A stretch of 64,000 nucleotides of DNA from Sthenelais limicola. Its lineage: Eukaryota; Annelida; Polychaeta; Phyllodocida; Sigalionidae. The DNA is taken from assembly GCA_942159475.1 (NCBI GenBank), contig OW804097.1:2521357-2585356 (forward strand), read 5' to 3'. The stretch's first letter is position 1; every line of letters begins with the position of its first letter. The notes beneath the pieces were generated by a model. That model was not told where the DNA came from. It saw only the letters and a program-made list of their open reading frames with translations, and made no database searches. Position numbers and translations under genes: made by a program. Shown here one piece after another: positions 23,529 through 35,460 of this stretch.

Positions 23529-23716
23529 CGCAGGCTCTTTCCATAGTGTCCACTCATCAGAGCAGTGGCATGTGCCGAAGTGTCTATGTAACGCTCATCG
23601 GTACCTGTCCAGCGTTGCATCCACTGGGTCCGCTCAACCTTCTGGAGTGGTTCAGCAAGCCTGCAAGTTACGACATATTAAAATTAATGTACTGTAATTT
23701 ATGCACCAATAAATAA
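23529..23716 (+). CDS. Possible 3' exon of an unknown gene
   Basis: After an acceptor-like acgcag the frame ALSIVSTHQSSGMCRS runs to a TAA at 23714, followed at once by AATAAATAAA. This fits a last coding exon, but no upstream exon could be linked and no family is recognised. Low confidence. Confidence 0.25.
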
Positions 23717-26330
23717 ATATGTAATTCGATTAGAAATGGCAGTGCACTTTGCATACTAAAAATCTCGCCATATCTTATTTACAGCCCACATATTGTCATC
23801 CCACCTGTTCGTCCCCAAGAAATTGAGCTCAAAAACATGATAACTGGGTACTATTGTATGACGCCTAGATGTGTGTGTATATGCCTATCTTTATATTACA
23901 AAATATTTATTACATTTGAACTAAAGGCAGTCCAAGGCAATCCACGGCCATAAACCATACATTAACCATGAGTCACAAATGTACGAAGAAAATGTAAGCC
24001 AAATATTCACTATATTTAAAGGTTAGATAAGTTAATGTTCCAATTGGGAGTGATACAAGATTATATGCTTGTCGTGGCCAGTTAGCTTCAATATGGTTAA
24101 TTGACTCAACTCATAAACGACTATCAAGCAAACCAAATATTAGAAATAATATTATAGATTGACTTATGTTGTCCTCTGAACAAATAAAGGGGAACGATGA
24201 TGAGTTCTGTAATATTTAAAGCGGATAAAGGGCATTTCCCATCAAATTATATTATATAATATTTTATATCAATAATTTGTACATGGCCGTTATGTAATGC
24301 TCAGTATAGTATAGTAACTAATAGAATTCTCATTTGATAACGTAAATTACAAGTAAAATAGCAATGCATCATGTCTGCATTCAGTCAGGCGGGAAATAGA
24401 ATTAAATGTAGAAAAATTATGTTATATAAAGACGGCGTTCATTAAAGACTGCATCTATAAGAATGCCATGAAGACAACTTTGGACAGGGTTTTTCTTTTC
24501 CTTTCTTTTTTTAGTATTTATCTTGTTTTAACTGGGTAAGACCAACGAGACTAGAGGGAAGAGAGGGCCGACTGAGGGGCCCATATAGGGGGAACCAAGG
24601 ACAAGCTTGTTTTCGATTCTTAAGTCCTAATGGCAGATAGTGGTGGGTGGTTTTGTTGGAAGTGGGCAGATGTGGTCACCCAAGTAAGGGTACATGTCTC
24701 CATCTTCAGCTGCATCAATGGCTGCTGCATGTTGGCTCAATAATTGTGCTATTTTGATACCTTCCGATGTGTTGAAAATGATGGGATAAGTTTGAACAGC
24801 TAATTCAAACTCTTATACACATGTCCACATTTCACCAGATCGGAACATTATATAAATTACAAATATTTATGAGAATTTGAGAGCTTAATACGCACGTCAT
24901 TAGATCTGGGTCATATTGGTCCTTTGAGATGGGGATATTTAGATATCATAACCAACCTGGTCACAAACTGGGCCCAAAGTAACCCTGTTTTCTTGTACGT
25001 TTATGTGGGTCAGGGGCTTTTGGGGGAGTTTCATAAAATGGAGTTTAGGGCTTTAATGTACTGCTCGGGACTAAAGGATTGCTGCCTGGCCTGCTGGAGG
25101 ACATAAGTTCATTAGTTTTTCACGGTGTGGCACTGGAGGACTCTGATGCCTTGTGGTTAGATAAATTATACCCGATAAGGTATACATTCTGCCCTAGAAG
25201 TTTAGGGCTTTGGACCTGACCCTCTCTTCCCCTCTAGTATTATTGGTAACACACTTCCCATGGAAGTTGGATTTTCAAGCGGCCCCAGCTTATGCTTATG
25301 CTAAATTTATTAATATATCCAGGGGGCCAGTCTTTCAGACAGGCAAATATGCTATGCTTGAATAATAAAATAGGCATTAATTCATGACTTACATTAAAGT
25401 CTGCAGGGCTGTCCTCCCCATCCACATAGAACTTGATGTCCTCCACCCGGGTGTTACGCACGTAGGAGGGGATGTTGATGGAACGGTGGCCGGTGTGTTA
25501 TATCTACACATGCAGATGGTCTGGCAGGTGAGCTTATCCCTCCTCTACACTCCTGAACATCACTGCAACAACAGATTATATACTAAAATTATATTCTGCA
25601 TTATGAAACAGTTACACAACTGGACCAATGCCTCTGCATAGTAGGTCTTCATACATCCCCGAAAAAATAAATAATTGAGAATACATAATACAAAATGTTA
25701 CACTTGACAAGAGTTATCAGTATTTACACAACCTATTTTGCTTATAATGAGAAGGATAATGAACTGATATCAACTGCCGTCACAGCCTACACAGACAATC
25801 TTAATTATTCGATCGATTTTATAAAAAAATAACTTGCATTAAATTACTACCAGTGTTTCAGTGTGCAACATAACCCAGAGACCGACGCCCAGGTCTCCAT
25901 TGAATTTTCGTCGGTCTCTGAAATTGATAATTGTTAGGGCCCGACGGTCTCCAATGAAATATCCAAGTGATAAAATGTTCAAACTGCTCTGGACCACGGG
26001 AACCCAGACTTTTTTTGGGTTTGGAGCAGGCCACGAATATATCTGGAGACTTAGCTAACAATTTAATTTGTATTATTTGGTTTAGAGCTGTTTTAAAAAC
26101 ATTCATGCACAATCTACGTGCTGTCAATCACTCCCGCCAATGTTACATAACCACCCCACTGCTCACGGGCATGGCCGAAGTGGGGATACGATTTGTTTTT
26201 TGTATATGTGACCGCAACTCTGACTTGCCCATGCTCATGAGGTCACATTACGTTGTACAAGTTTGCAATTAATAATGAGTGAGTGAGAGAGAAGAAAAAA
26301 GGTTGGTGTGAACAAAGACATATTTGCTTA
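23717..26330. other. Intergenic, one ambiguous exon-like block
   Basis: No gene is established. Between 25384 and 25528 both strands look exon-like: the plus frame reads HIELDVLHPGVTHVGG to a gtgagc donor, and the minus frame reads INIPSYVRNTRVEDIKFYV to a gtaagt donor at about 25394. The minus frame has a stop just upstream with no acceptor between, so it could only be a broken copy. Confidence 0.35.
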
Positions 26331-26606
26331 CCGGTATCAAAGGGTTGTTGAATATGGAGAGGTTCTATAGGTATTCTACGTGTGGGCTTGATCGCATGGG
26401 TCGGTGGCGGGACTCTCTTCGGTCGCGGATCTTTCTCTGCTTGGCCGTGGGCACAAGTTGATCTGCCCCAGCACGCACAGTAGGAATATTGCCTGCAGTC
26501 TTCCTGAATGTTGCGGTTTTCCGTATTTCTTATGGGTGTCCAAACAATGGAAAATAACAATTCTTGGTCGGTCCGGGGGATTTGCACCACCAGTGCCGCC
26601 TGCCAT
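26330..26606 (-). CDS. Possible first exon of a minus-strand gene
   Basis: An ATG at 26604-26606 starts MAGGTGGANPPDRPR and stays open for 76 codons. In another frame the sequence RPKRVPPPTHAIKPTRR runs to a consensus donor (gtaagc) near 26332. The two frames would need a small intron or frameshift between them. No family is recognised and no downstream exon could be joined. Confidence 0.25.
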
Positions 26607-26874
26607 GCTTTCAGGATAATAAATCAGGTATCAATGTAACAAATTGCTTAGGGCTGGTGGTGAAGTGAGTAGGCCGTAATGGAGAGTAACGGAGAATAAT
26701 GGAGAGTATCTATATTTTGTTTTTCAATAATTGACCACATAAAGTTTAATATAAATTTCAAATTTAAAGAAGTTAATTTGAATTAACTAAAAATGTATAT
26801 CAGTACCTAAATTACGTTTGCGATGCCATCTGTCGTTACATCTGGTGATAATATTATTATATTTTGCACACCAG

Positions 26875-29800
26875 GTGGCAGTGGCAGCACCCATACTCGT
26901 CGAATGACTACTCGAGCGAACCATCCTCCGCGGCGAATAACACAATAACACCGGGTATGTACAAGTTAAGCCTATTGTTACGTTCTATTTAGTGTAACCA
27001 AGCGTTGTTGATAGGTCGTAAGCAATTGGGGTCATGTTTAGCAAATTAAATGCGGATGGGAAGTAACAAAGACTCCACAAAGGCCCTAAGTACCCAATTA
27101 TCGCCCAACATGTGATGGTGTACAGGTCCAGTTGTATTGGTCGTGTCCTTGCGACTATGTCTGTTCCAAAGTGAATGACCTTGTCAACCGGAGGGATACA
27201 TAATTAATAAGATATAGGGTATGAGATAAGCAATGTGAGAAGTGCAAGTACCAGTGGGAGTGGGAGCATGTTGTAGTGTTGTACGTGCGAAATTAGCCCA
27301 CGTTGCTGGCCTTGACTCTCCCACGACCACCGCTTTTTTTTAAAAAAGCCGCTATCGGCTATTCTCTACTCCCTAAGCAGTCGTACCCGTTATCACGGTT
27401 TTGCGCAATAGATGGGGAAACGAGAATTACTGCCGTCTTTGCCAACACGATCGTGCTCCCCTGCATATTCTATCTACAATGATGACCATCTAAAGAGGTT
27501 TTCCTTGCAATTTTGGCCGGAATCGATACATCAATACTGTATATATTCAACGCTAGGGTCAGGTATAGCTCGAAAGATCCCGTTGGGAAGATTCGAATGG
27601 ACGGACATTGCCGCGAAATATATCAACAAGCGCCGAAAATGGTGTCTCCCAATACCGCCGCTAGCGCCACTGCATAGGCCGCTAGATAGCTGTAGTGTTG
27701 ATATGTTTAAAGGGCGGGTGGCGTTGACGAACACAGCACGTTGTGGTGTGTACGTCGACGGTATTTAACACTAAATCAAATGGATATTGTAGGTAGGAGG
27801 GATATACAGACTGAGGGGGGGGGGGGGGGGGCGGGGTCGATCCTTTATTTTTAAATATAAAAACAATCTAAAAGCGTTCAGATCTGGTTGAAATATAACC
27901 AATTTACTTCCTACAAATAAATACCTTGTGCGGTTACTTTCTAGAATCCCCGATCAATGCTCTGCCTCTGGGGGCAAGGGGACGAATAATTTGTCTAGTG
28001 CGAAATATGCATGTGAAATGTAACAAAAGGATTGATACTAAATAACTAAATTAAGTATTTATTGCGTCCTTTACTTTGTCTTCATACAGGTTCATAAAAT
28101 TTAATGACTAAAGTATAGATATTAGTCACTCTGTCATCAACCACTGTCATCCGCGCTTGAGGCGCCACTTACAGCATCTTTGTCTTTGAGCAGTAGTCGA
28201 TAGGAAGACCACATTCTCCGTAGGTCAAAGGGTGGAAGAGTAAAGAAGGCCGAGCATAGCAGAAGAAAGAAATCACAACTTACGCCTCGACGCGATACAA
28301 TATTATGCCTCTCAGGAAAATTACGCCAGGTAACTTCTTCATAGTTGCATGACGATAAACGATTGTTCCTGCCATTTACTTGTGCACTGTGTCTACAGTT
28401 AAAGTATATGTCCAAGGCCCACAAAATTATTTTGCAGGCCCGCCCTTCGATATGTTGTTGGTTAACCCCCCCCCCCCCCCCCCTTAACCCCCTAAAATTG
28501 GCTCGTTTCGTGGACTGGTGCCACGCAGCAATCATTTGGTCATTAAAAAGTGATGACAAAATATGTACTGTAGGCCGCTGGAACAATGTATTTGAAGAGT
28601 ATAACGGGTATAATGGCTGATTGTATAACAATTTTGTTTCAAATGCAGAAATAGAAGAAGCAATAAGGATACTGCACAGGAATGGGTACGAGAGTTCAGG
28701 CATCCAACGGATTCTAGATGAGGAGTATGGCGTCCAGGTAACAGTCGATTACCTTATGCGCCGTGTGGTGCCACGCCTCGGCTTATGCAGGAAGGGGCGC
28801 CAGATGTCGGAAGATCAGGAAGTGTTAGATGCTTTTGACGTAAGTTATTTTATATCTAGCGTAATAGAATTAGAATATTCCTTTTCCTAGCGAAAAAATA
28901 AGCAAAGTGGACAAGAGTCCTTTGACCTTTTGAATTGGAATTTATCACAATGATCTAGCTTAATAGTTCGGTAACCCTCAGAGCAAGCATTAGCTTTTCA
29001 AAGCAACTTTTCACAACTTCAACCGACCAACAACATAAAAAATGATACTGTTGTAGATCTTAGATTTGCTAGATTCTTCTCAATTGTGTGTAAACACACT
29101 AATGGATTAATACAATTAATAAAATATTGACCACAAACTAGTGTATGGACACACTAATGATTAGTTATTACTGATTGTTCTTGACAGGATGATTTGGCTA
29201 AATGTCATAACCAGGGTCGATCCGCCAAGCAGGTCATGAAGCGCTTGCGGAAGAATTATCATTTGAACGTGTCACGGTAAACAATTTAAGTATTACCTAT
29301 CTAATAGAAGACTTATAGAAGTGTCAGAATAGAAACATATTCACAGCTGACGTACTAATTCATTGGCAAGATAATACTATCGGTCTTTTTACCCAGTAGC
29401 CACCCAGGTCAGGGCGGTTCATTTTTTATCAATACAATGTCATGATATAGAAAATCAATTGTACACTATGACTATACTGAAATATCTACCTACCAGTATA
29501 GGGAGGTTTCATTAGTTAATATAATATTCATTAGACAATAATTATATATCTTGAGATCCTTTGTAATTGCATGTATCATGCTTTCCTGAGATATTTCATT
29601 CATCTGCCCCTTTCCTAAATCAAGCCGCCAGTGCCAAATTCTCAACAGAGTGTTCAGACGACCTGAAGTTGTGGCTCGAACGGGGAATCGCTTGCGTCGG
29701 CGTGCGTATTACGCACAGGTGAGTCCATTTTTAACATTTTGCAACGAAGATATAGTTAGTCCGGAGATGAAATATGACAAACACAACACATGTATATATT

Positions 29801-32303
29801 AGTCTGGAGTGAAATATGACAAACAAAGTAATACAGAGTAATACGAAAAGCGGTGCGAAAATAGAAGCACACTAACATGTATTTGACTTTTTAACAATTT
29901 AAACAATTGTGTAAATTTTGTTTTTGGCAGGGACCAAATTATTTATGGCATCTGGATGGCTATGATAAGATGAGTATATTACTGACTTCAATTCAATGGA
30001 CATAGATATACTGACTTCAATGCAATTCAAAGACATAGATAGGTTCGCCATAATTCAGGCTATTAGTTATTACAAGTGGAGTCAATTATTATCATGATCA
30101 TTATTATTGATAAGATGCCTATATTAATATTGTATTAAATTCAGGCGTGAACAGAACAATTATTATTATCATTGTGGCATGAATGAATGAATGAATGAAT
30201 GGCACATGTTGTAACACTAGATCGTTATTTATTTCGTCATTACTTGACGCCGTACGGCCTTCCGATACATGCTTGCTGCGATGGATTTTCAAGGAAGATT
30301 ATGTGGCTGAAGGCATGTGTGACAAGTAAGGATCCCCGCCAGATATGTAAGTTCTATTGCGAGGCTATACAGGAGTTCGGAGCGCCATACTGCCTACGCT
30401 TAGACAAGGGGACGGAGAACGTCCATGCAATGACTGCGCAACAGTTCTTCTGGGATGGGTTTGCTAGGAGGAACACGCTACCTACTGTGATCGCTGCAAG
30501 CAGCAATCACAATCAGGTTGGTACATTGTACATAAGTACATATTTAATAGTCTCTTGTTCTTCTTCACAATTAGAGAATAAATCATATATTTGTATCACC
30601 CGAGTTTCCCTGTGTGAAAAGGAAAAATTATCATGTGTGACCAGTATGATATTCTGCTTTACAGAGGATAGAACGATATTGGGGTACGCTGCGCACACAG
30701 CACATGAAGATGTGGATAGATTACTTCCTCGACCTGAGGCAACAAGGGCTCATAATATGCTGGGACAGAACAGATCGGTGAATATGTTACATTAATGTAA
30801 ATTAAACATCTCAAATTTGTCTGAATAGCCATAACACTAGTACGTGTAAGAGACGAAATAATATAGCAAACAACGCTGAGAGCAGTGTCTTTTGGGTTGT
30901 AGGTGTATACAGCTTGTAGGTGTATATAGCTACTTTCATGTACCAATCATGTACCAATAATTAATCTCCAGTTTGCTCAGATCTCAATTAGGCCAGAATG
31001 TACTGGAGAGGGGTGGGCACCGGTGGTGACTATATCATGGTGTCACTTCAAAGCGCTGTTGCAAAAGAGGTGGCCCCGCGCATTTTTGGGGGAGGAATGT
31101 GCAGGGTGTAAGCCATAAAAATAGTAGTTTGATGAAGCTGAAATGGTGGGCGATATTTGCGACAATGATTGTTGGTCATTTGATGATGGTATAATTGATC
31201 CCCAGGGGTTGGTTGTGCTATAAAGCACTTGGAAGACTCTAGTCTCTAATGACGGGTCCACCAGGGTAATAAATGGTGCAACTCGCTATCGCTTGTGCAC
31301 CATTTACCGTGGTGCACCCGTCATTAGAGACTGCCGTCTTCCAAGTACTGATTCAAGGATTGTTTTCTATTATGATGGTGACCTCTTGTAAATTATATAT
31401 TTCAGACTGTTGTCCGCATTTTGCTTCCTTGAGGTACTCCAGCATACGCTTAACTATGCGGCAGATGCTCATTATAATGAGCAAATCCGCAAGCAGAAGA
31501 ACTGTAATTCGCCAACGGGGTACCCTCGTTTTATGTTCCGGCACCCGTATTTATATGGTAATTGTATTAATCGTTTAATATATAGGTAGAAGTAACGTAG
31601 TTTATCTCGTTTTGCTGGTTCTCCACGCGTCGGAAGGCGTAGTAATCCACGAGGCGGGGCTGAGAGGCGGAGCCGAGTTAATTGCGTTACCTAATTGCGT
31701 TAATTAGTTACCTGATTTTTAAGGTATAACATTTTCTAATGTCTGTCATCGGAAAATCATGGAATACCGACATTTACTGAAGTTCGCATTAAGCCATTTG
31801 TCCCTCAAGGGCATTTTTGGAAAAATGACTGAGGAGAAGAAAGGTGTCACAGTATAGAGTCAAAATACTGGTCACAAAATATTGGTTACAGTACAAAATA
31901 CATATTACATATCGTTCTTGCTTTGTATGGTAACAGTTGTAAAAGTGAGAATAGGCATTTAAGGTAAAATGTATTTAAAGGGGAAAAACAAATATAACTC
32001 ATGAACTCAGAACGTACTGAAGCATTATGATCGAAGTTCGCGTGTATAATTTCAGGTGTCGAAAATTGTGCCATGGCCGTACCTGCTGAGGATATAGAAG
32101 CAGTGCGGGAGGCAATGACCGCAGATGTGCCTCCCAATGAACAGATGGAGGAGATGGCTACACGGATTTGCCGGCGGCTGCAACTGAACCCACGGCCAGC
32201 TGATTGGATTGAGGCAGACATTCTGTACAGAAGACTCAGGCCACTCGTAATAGAAGAGTTGGACAACAATGAACTTGAGAACAATGAGTTGGACAATAAT
32301 TAG
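26875..32303 (+). CDS. Integrase/transposase-like DDE protein, multi-exon
   Basis: Nine exons chain in phase: 26875-26954 (tentative), 28649-28839, 29188-29276, 29625-29718, 29931-29969, 30244-30516, 30665-30777, 31406-31557 and 32056-32303, about 425 residues, 5' end unresolved. The N-terminal part is helix-turn-helix-like (SGIQRILDEEYGVQV). It is followed by a basic linker (NRLRRRAYYAQ), then the RNase H-fold core: GPNYLWHLDGYDK, CCDGFSRKIMWLKA, LRLDKGTENVHAM and RIERYWGTLR. The acidic triad is present: Asp at 29955, Asp at 30403, Glu at 30671, with 57 and 39 residues between. The C-terminal exons (FLEVLQHTLNYAADAH, then PRFMFRHPYLYG) match the integrase-core proteins common in fish and invertebrate genomes. 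Those are multi-exon relatives of retroviral-type integrases with unknown roles. The tail is rich in Asn and Glu. Intact catalytic residues in an intron-bearing gene suggest domestication or a recent DNA transposon. Confidence 0.8.
27815..27831. repeat. Poly-G run (17 G)
   Basis: Lies in an intron of the integrase-like gene. An 18-C run follows at 28466-28483. Confidence 0.95.
31224..31349. repeat. Large imperfect palindrome in an intron
   Basis: The left arm (agcacttggaagactctagt and following) pairs with the right arm (ending gtcttccaagtact) across a short centre near 31285-31290. Arms are about 55 bp. It looks like a small foldback or MITE insertion in the intron before exon 31406. Confidence 0.8.
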
Positions 32304-32369
32304 ACAATTTGTATTAGGAAATTAGAGAATTAAAAGAATATCCTTTACGTTGTAACGTTGTAATATTAA

Positions 32370-33307
32370 CAGAGCTGCCAACTTCTACGATTTCGCCGTA
32401 GTTACTACGATTTCAGCATCAAACTACGATGCTACGATTTGTATGACAAAAACTACGTTTTTTTAAAATTTTGGATCAAAACATGTTCTAGACCGTAGTT
32501 TGGGCCAGTTAACCATCAACACATTTTGGATTCTACAGTAGCTTTTGAGAAAGAGATTTCCATCTTTATTTACACTAAAGTCCTGTAAAATTGTATAGAT
32601 TAATACATGCATTATTGGTTATAAGTTTTGCTTATGATGCGACATGGTTAGCTTTTGTCAGTTTGCCTACTTATTTTTATTGATAATGTGTTTGGTATTC
32701 ACATTATTGTATCTCCAGAGTCTTATTACTGGTCAGGTAGTTGTTTCATGTAGAGTTAGTGTTGTGTTCTGCAGTTTGTGTAGTACTTAATTTGACTCCT
32801 ATATTTTCATTACATAGGGTATTTGGACCGGTTAGGAGTCTACTCAGTACTATGTTATTGCCAACATATCTGATAATCATGTATAATATATCCATACAAT
32901 AACATGCTACTCTTGAGTCTTCAAATAAACTGCACATTCTGTATAGATCAGTGTCATCACTCATGTTGACTTTCTCCTAACCATCAATTATCATAATTTG
33001 TCACAGCTTTTTACCATGGAGTGTTTTTAAAGTATAAACAGTTATTATCGCACCTGTATATATATATCCAGGCTCTATACATATACCTGGAAATTCAGGT
33101 TCAGGTACCTCACTTGCCAAAAATTTTAAAAATTATTCAACCTTATGTACTGTGTGACTCAAGAAATATTCCCATTTCTAAAAGTCAATTATGGGGTAAG
33201 ATTACCCCCAGAATGCACCATTTGACTCCTAATTTTCAAAAAAAAATTCCGGGGCAGGGCTTCCGCGAAAAACTAGGATTTGGGATCCTCCCACGTTGGC
33301 AGCTCTG
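32370..33307. mobile_element. Non-autonomous hAT-type transposon
   Basis: The ends are perfect 13-bp inverted repeats, CAGAGCTGCCAAC and GTTGGCAGCTCTG. They are flanked by aatattaa on the left (32362-32369) and attattaa on the right (33308-33315), an 8-bp target duplication with one mismatch. Eight-base duplications and CAG-type ends are features of hAT elements. The 938-bp interior has no transposase frame, so it must have been moved in trans. Confidence 0.8.
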
Positions 33308-34849
33308 ATTATTAATAGTAGGAGTAAGACACAGAAGTGGGAGGCACGGACGGTCAGGCAGGCTCATGCCTGGTCAGTAATAAGAGAATAAATATTTCAA
33401 TTTTATTCAGTTGTTGATATCGAATGTAAAATCTCTGAAGAGATCTCTGACGAGTTGCAGACTTAATACTTAATTTCTCGGAACCATGTAGTCACATATC
33501 GTGTAAAATCCAATTCTAAAGTATAAAGAAGTTAAAGCTAGGTGGCGGTAATATTGATTCTTTAAGCTGTTTCAATGGGCTTGGCGACACGGTTTTGTTC
33601 TTGGGGCCATAAATCTGACGATGGATGATCAGTATTTCTTTTATATCTTTATTAATTTTAATAACATTAATAATTTTCTCTCATTGCCGTACAAAAACAT
33701 TATTTCTTAGAAGCATACAGCTAACAAGGTCGAAATTATTTGAAGGAGGAACTCCCTGAAGCGCCACCTAGTACCTAAATCGAATTTATACACAAAAAAA
33801 CAGGTGGCGCCACATTTAATGCCATTCTCGATGGCTAATATTTTAGCACCACTCGGGTGTTTAAGTTATATCGTCTAACGTTTAATTATCGACCTGTTCG
33901 ACTTTCGTCTTAATGGATATTTTAGAGAAAAAAGTGGACTAAAGTGGAGGATCCTAAAGTGGCGTAAATCCCATAAATGGGTCAGATAAAGAATGGAACT
34001 AATAACATTCACATACATCGTTTTGAAGATTGATTTTATTTTATACAGATAAAGGACATAAAAGCGCATTAATAAATCTCTTCTTACATTAAAGAACAAT
34101 AATAATACTAAATACATTTCCACACCTTCTGCAGGTACAATCGTAGATAAGCATATGTATATGTCGTACGTATTATAGAAGACAGACACCTCTAACACTT
34201 GGTTCACAATGTAATGGAAAAAACGTATGTACACTGCATTATCATAGTAACAAAATGACCTGTTGAACACATTTAGGTCCATTGGTAATACAAATGGTAT
34301 TCATTCTTGCAAGATGCCAAAACGTCTGTTTAAAAAGAAGAGTTGCAGACTTAATACTTAATTTCTCGGAACCATGTAGTCACATATCGTGACAAAAGAG
34401 GTCCCATTGAATCATGTATGAATGTATTAATAATTAGTGGAGGTGTAACAAAAACAGTTGTCAAAAGAGTAGTACCCGAATGACCTGTGCTGATGATAAT
34501 TTTTGCAACCGTCCTTAGGTGCAGCCAGCAACATTCACTCGGACACATTTCTGCGTTAATTGATGCGGTTTGACCAAGTCATAGCTATGCTCAGATATTG
34601 TTAGACAAAAGGTTTAAACAAATAGGTACGAGCCAAGTAGTCAGTAGTCACAATAAGTAGTCACACTAGTATAAAATCCACAATCTATATGATAATAGGG
34701 AAATAAGACATAAGGATGATCAAGCTGGAGTGTTTAGTAGCGTAGCAAAACACCGGCACACACATGACAGTATACAGTGGCGCGACATCATAGAAATATG
34801 CATTCTACTGAAAGATCTAGCAGAAAAAACGTCCATAGAAGGTCGGCGA
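33308..34849. other. Intergenic, 3' of a convergent gene pair
   Basis: A block of about 50 bp (gacttaatacttaatttctc and flanks) occurs at 33452-33503 and again at 34339-34390, bracketing about 835 bp. A diverged copy of the 1879 repeat lies near 33540. On the minus strand an AATAAA (plus 34035-34040) could serve the gene ending at 34850. Confidence 0.45.
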
Positions 34850-35419
34850 TCACTCTGGATCGGGAATCCAATCCTGTGAATCGGTTTCGGACGCTGTCAA
34901 TGGATCGAACGGTGAACGGTCAGAGTCGGTGTCGGTTTCTGGAATCTGAAAGAGCACAACAATTAATTTGATAAGAATGAATTTTGTAATATTACTTTAC
35001 ATTTTATATAGAGATTTTCTAGAGAGGCTTAGAGAGCATTACATTTATTGTGATTGGCAGGAACCAGTAAAGAAAGACTAAGCAGAATAGATATATTGCG
35101 CTTTTCTTTAAGTCCCATAATGACCAGGTAATATTTTAGTAGAATATTTACCACTTGCTCGAAGTCGACATAGGTGGTTGGTGGGGTCGGGTCGGCTGCA
35201 ACTGAGCGGATGGCGTCACGAATGCACTGTATAAATTCTTCTGGATGTGTGAAATTTAGGAATAAGAGTTAGGATATGGCCTGATTAACAATTAAACAGA
35301 AGTAAATTATATCGGCGTACTAACAAGAGGACATGGTGGCCAGGAATAGCAACATCAGTGGACCGTATTTATTATGAATGAGAGAGTTAGTGTGTGAGAG
35401 AGAGAGAGATAGAGAGTTA

Positions 35420-35460
<41 letters not shown>

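Noticed and set aside
25240..25528. Exon on the minus strand (INIPSYVRNTRVEDIKFYV)
   Set aside because: An in-frame stop lies just upstream with no acceptor between, and the plus strand is also open; I could not decide that either is real.
27412..27768. 118-codon plus ORF
   Set aside because: No splice fit with the surrounding gene, no family, and an open frame on the other strand as well; it lies in an intron.
28137..28703. 188-codon ORF on the minus strand
   Set aside because: It overlaps a supported integrase-like exon on the plus strand and a poly-C tract. Two donor-like gtaagt sites in it are noted, but no chain or family supports it.
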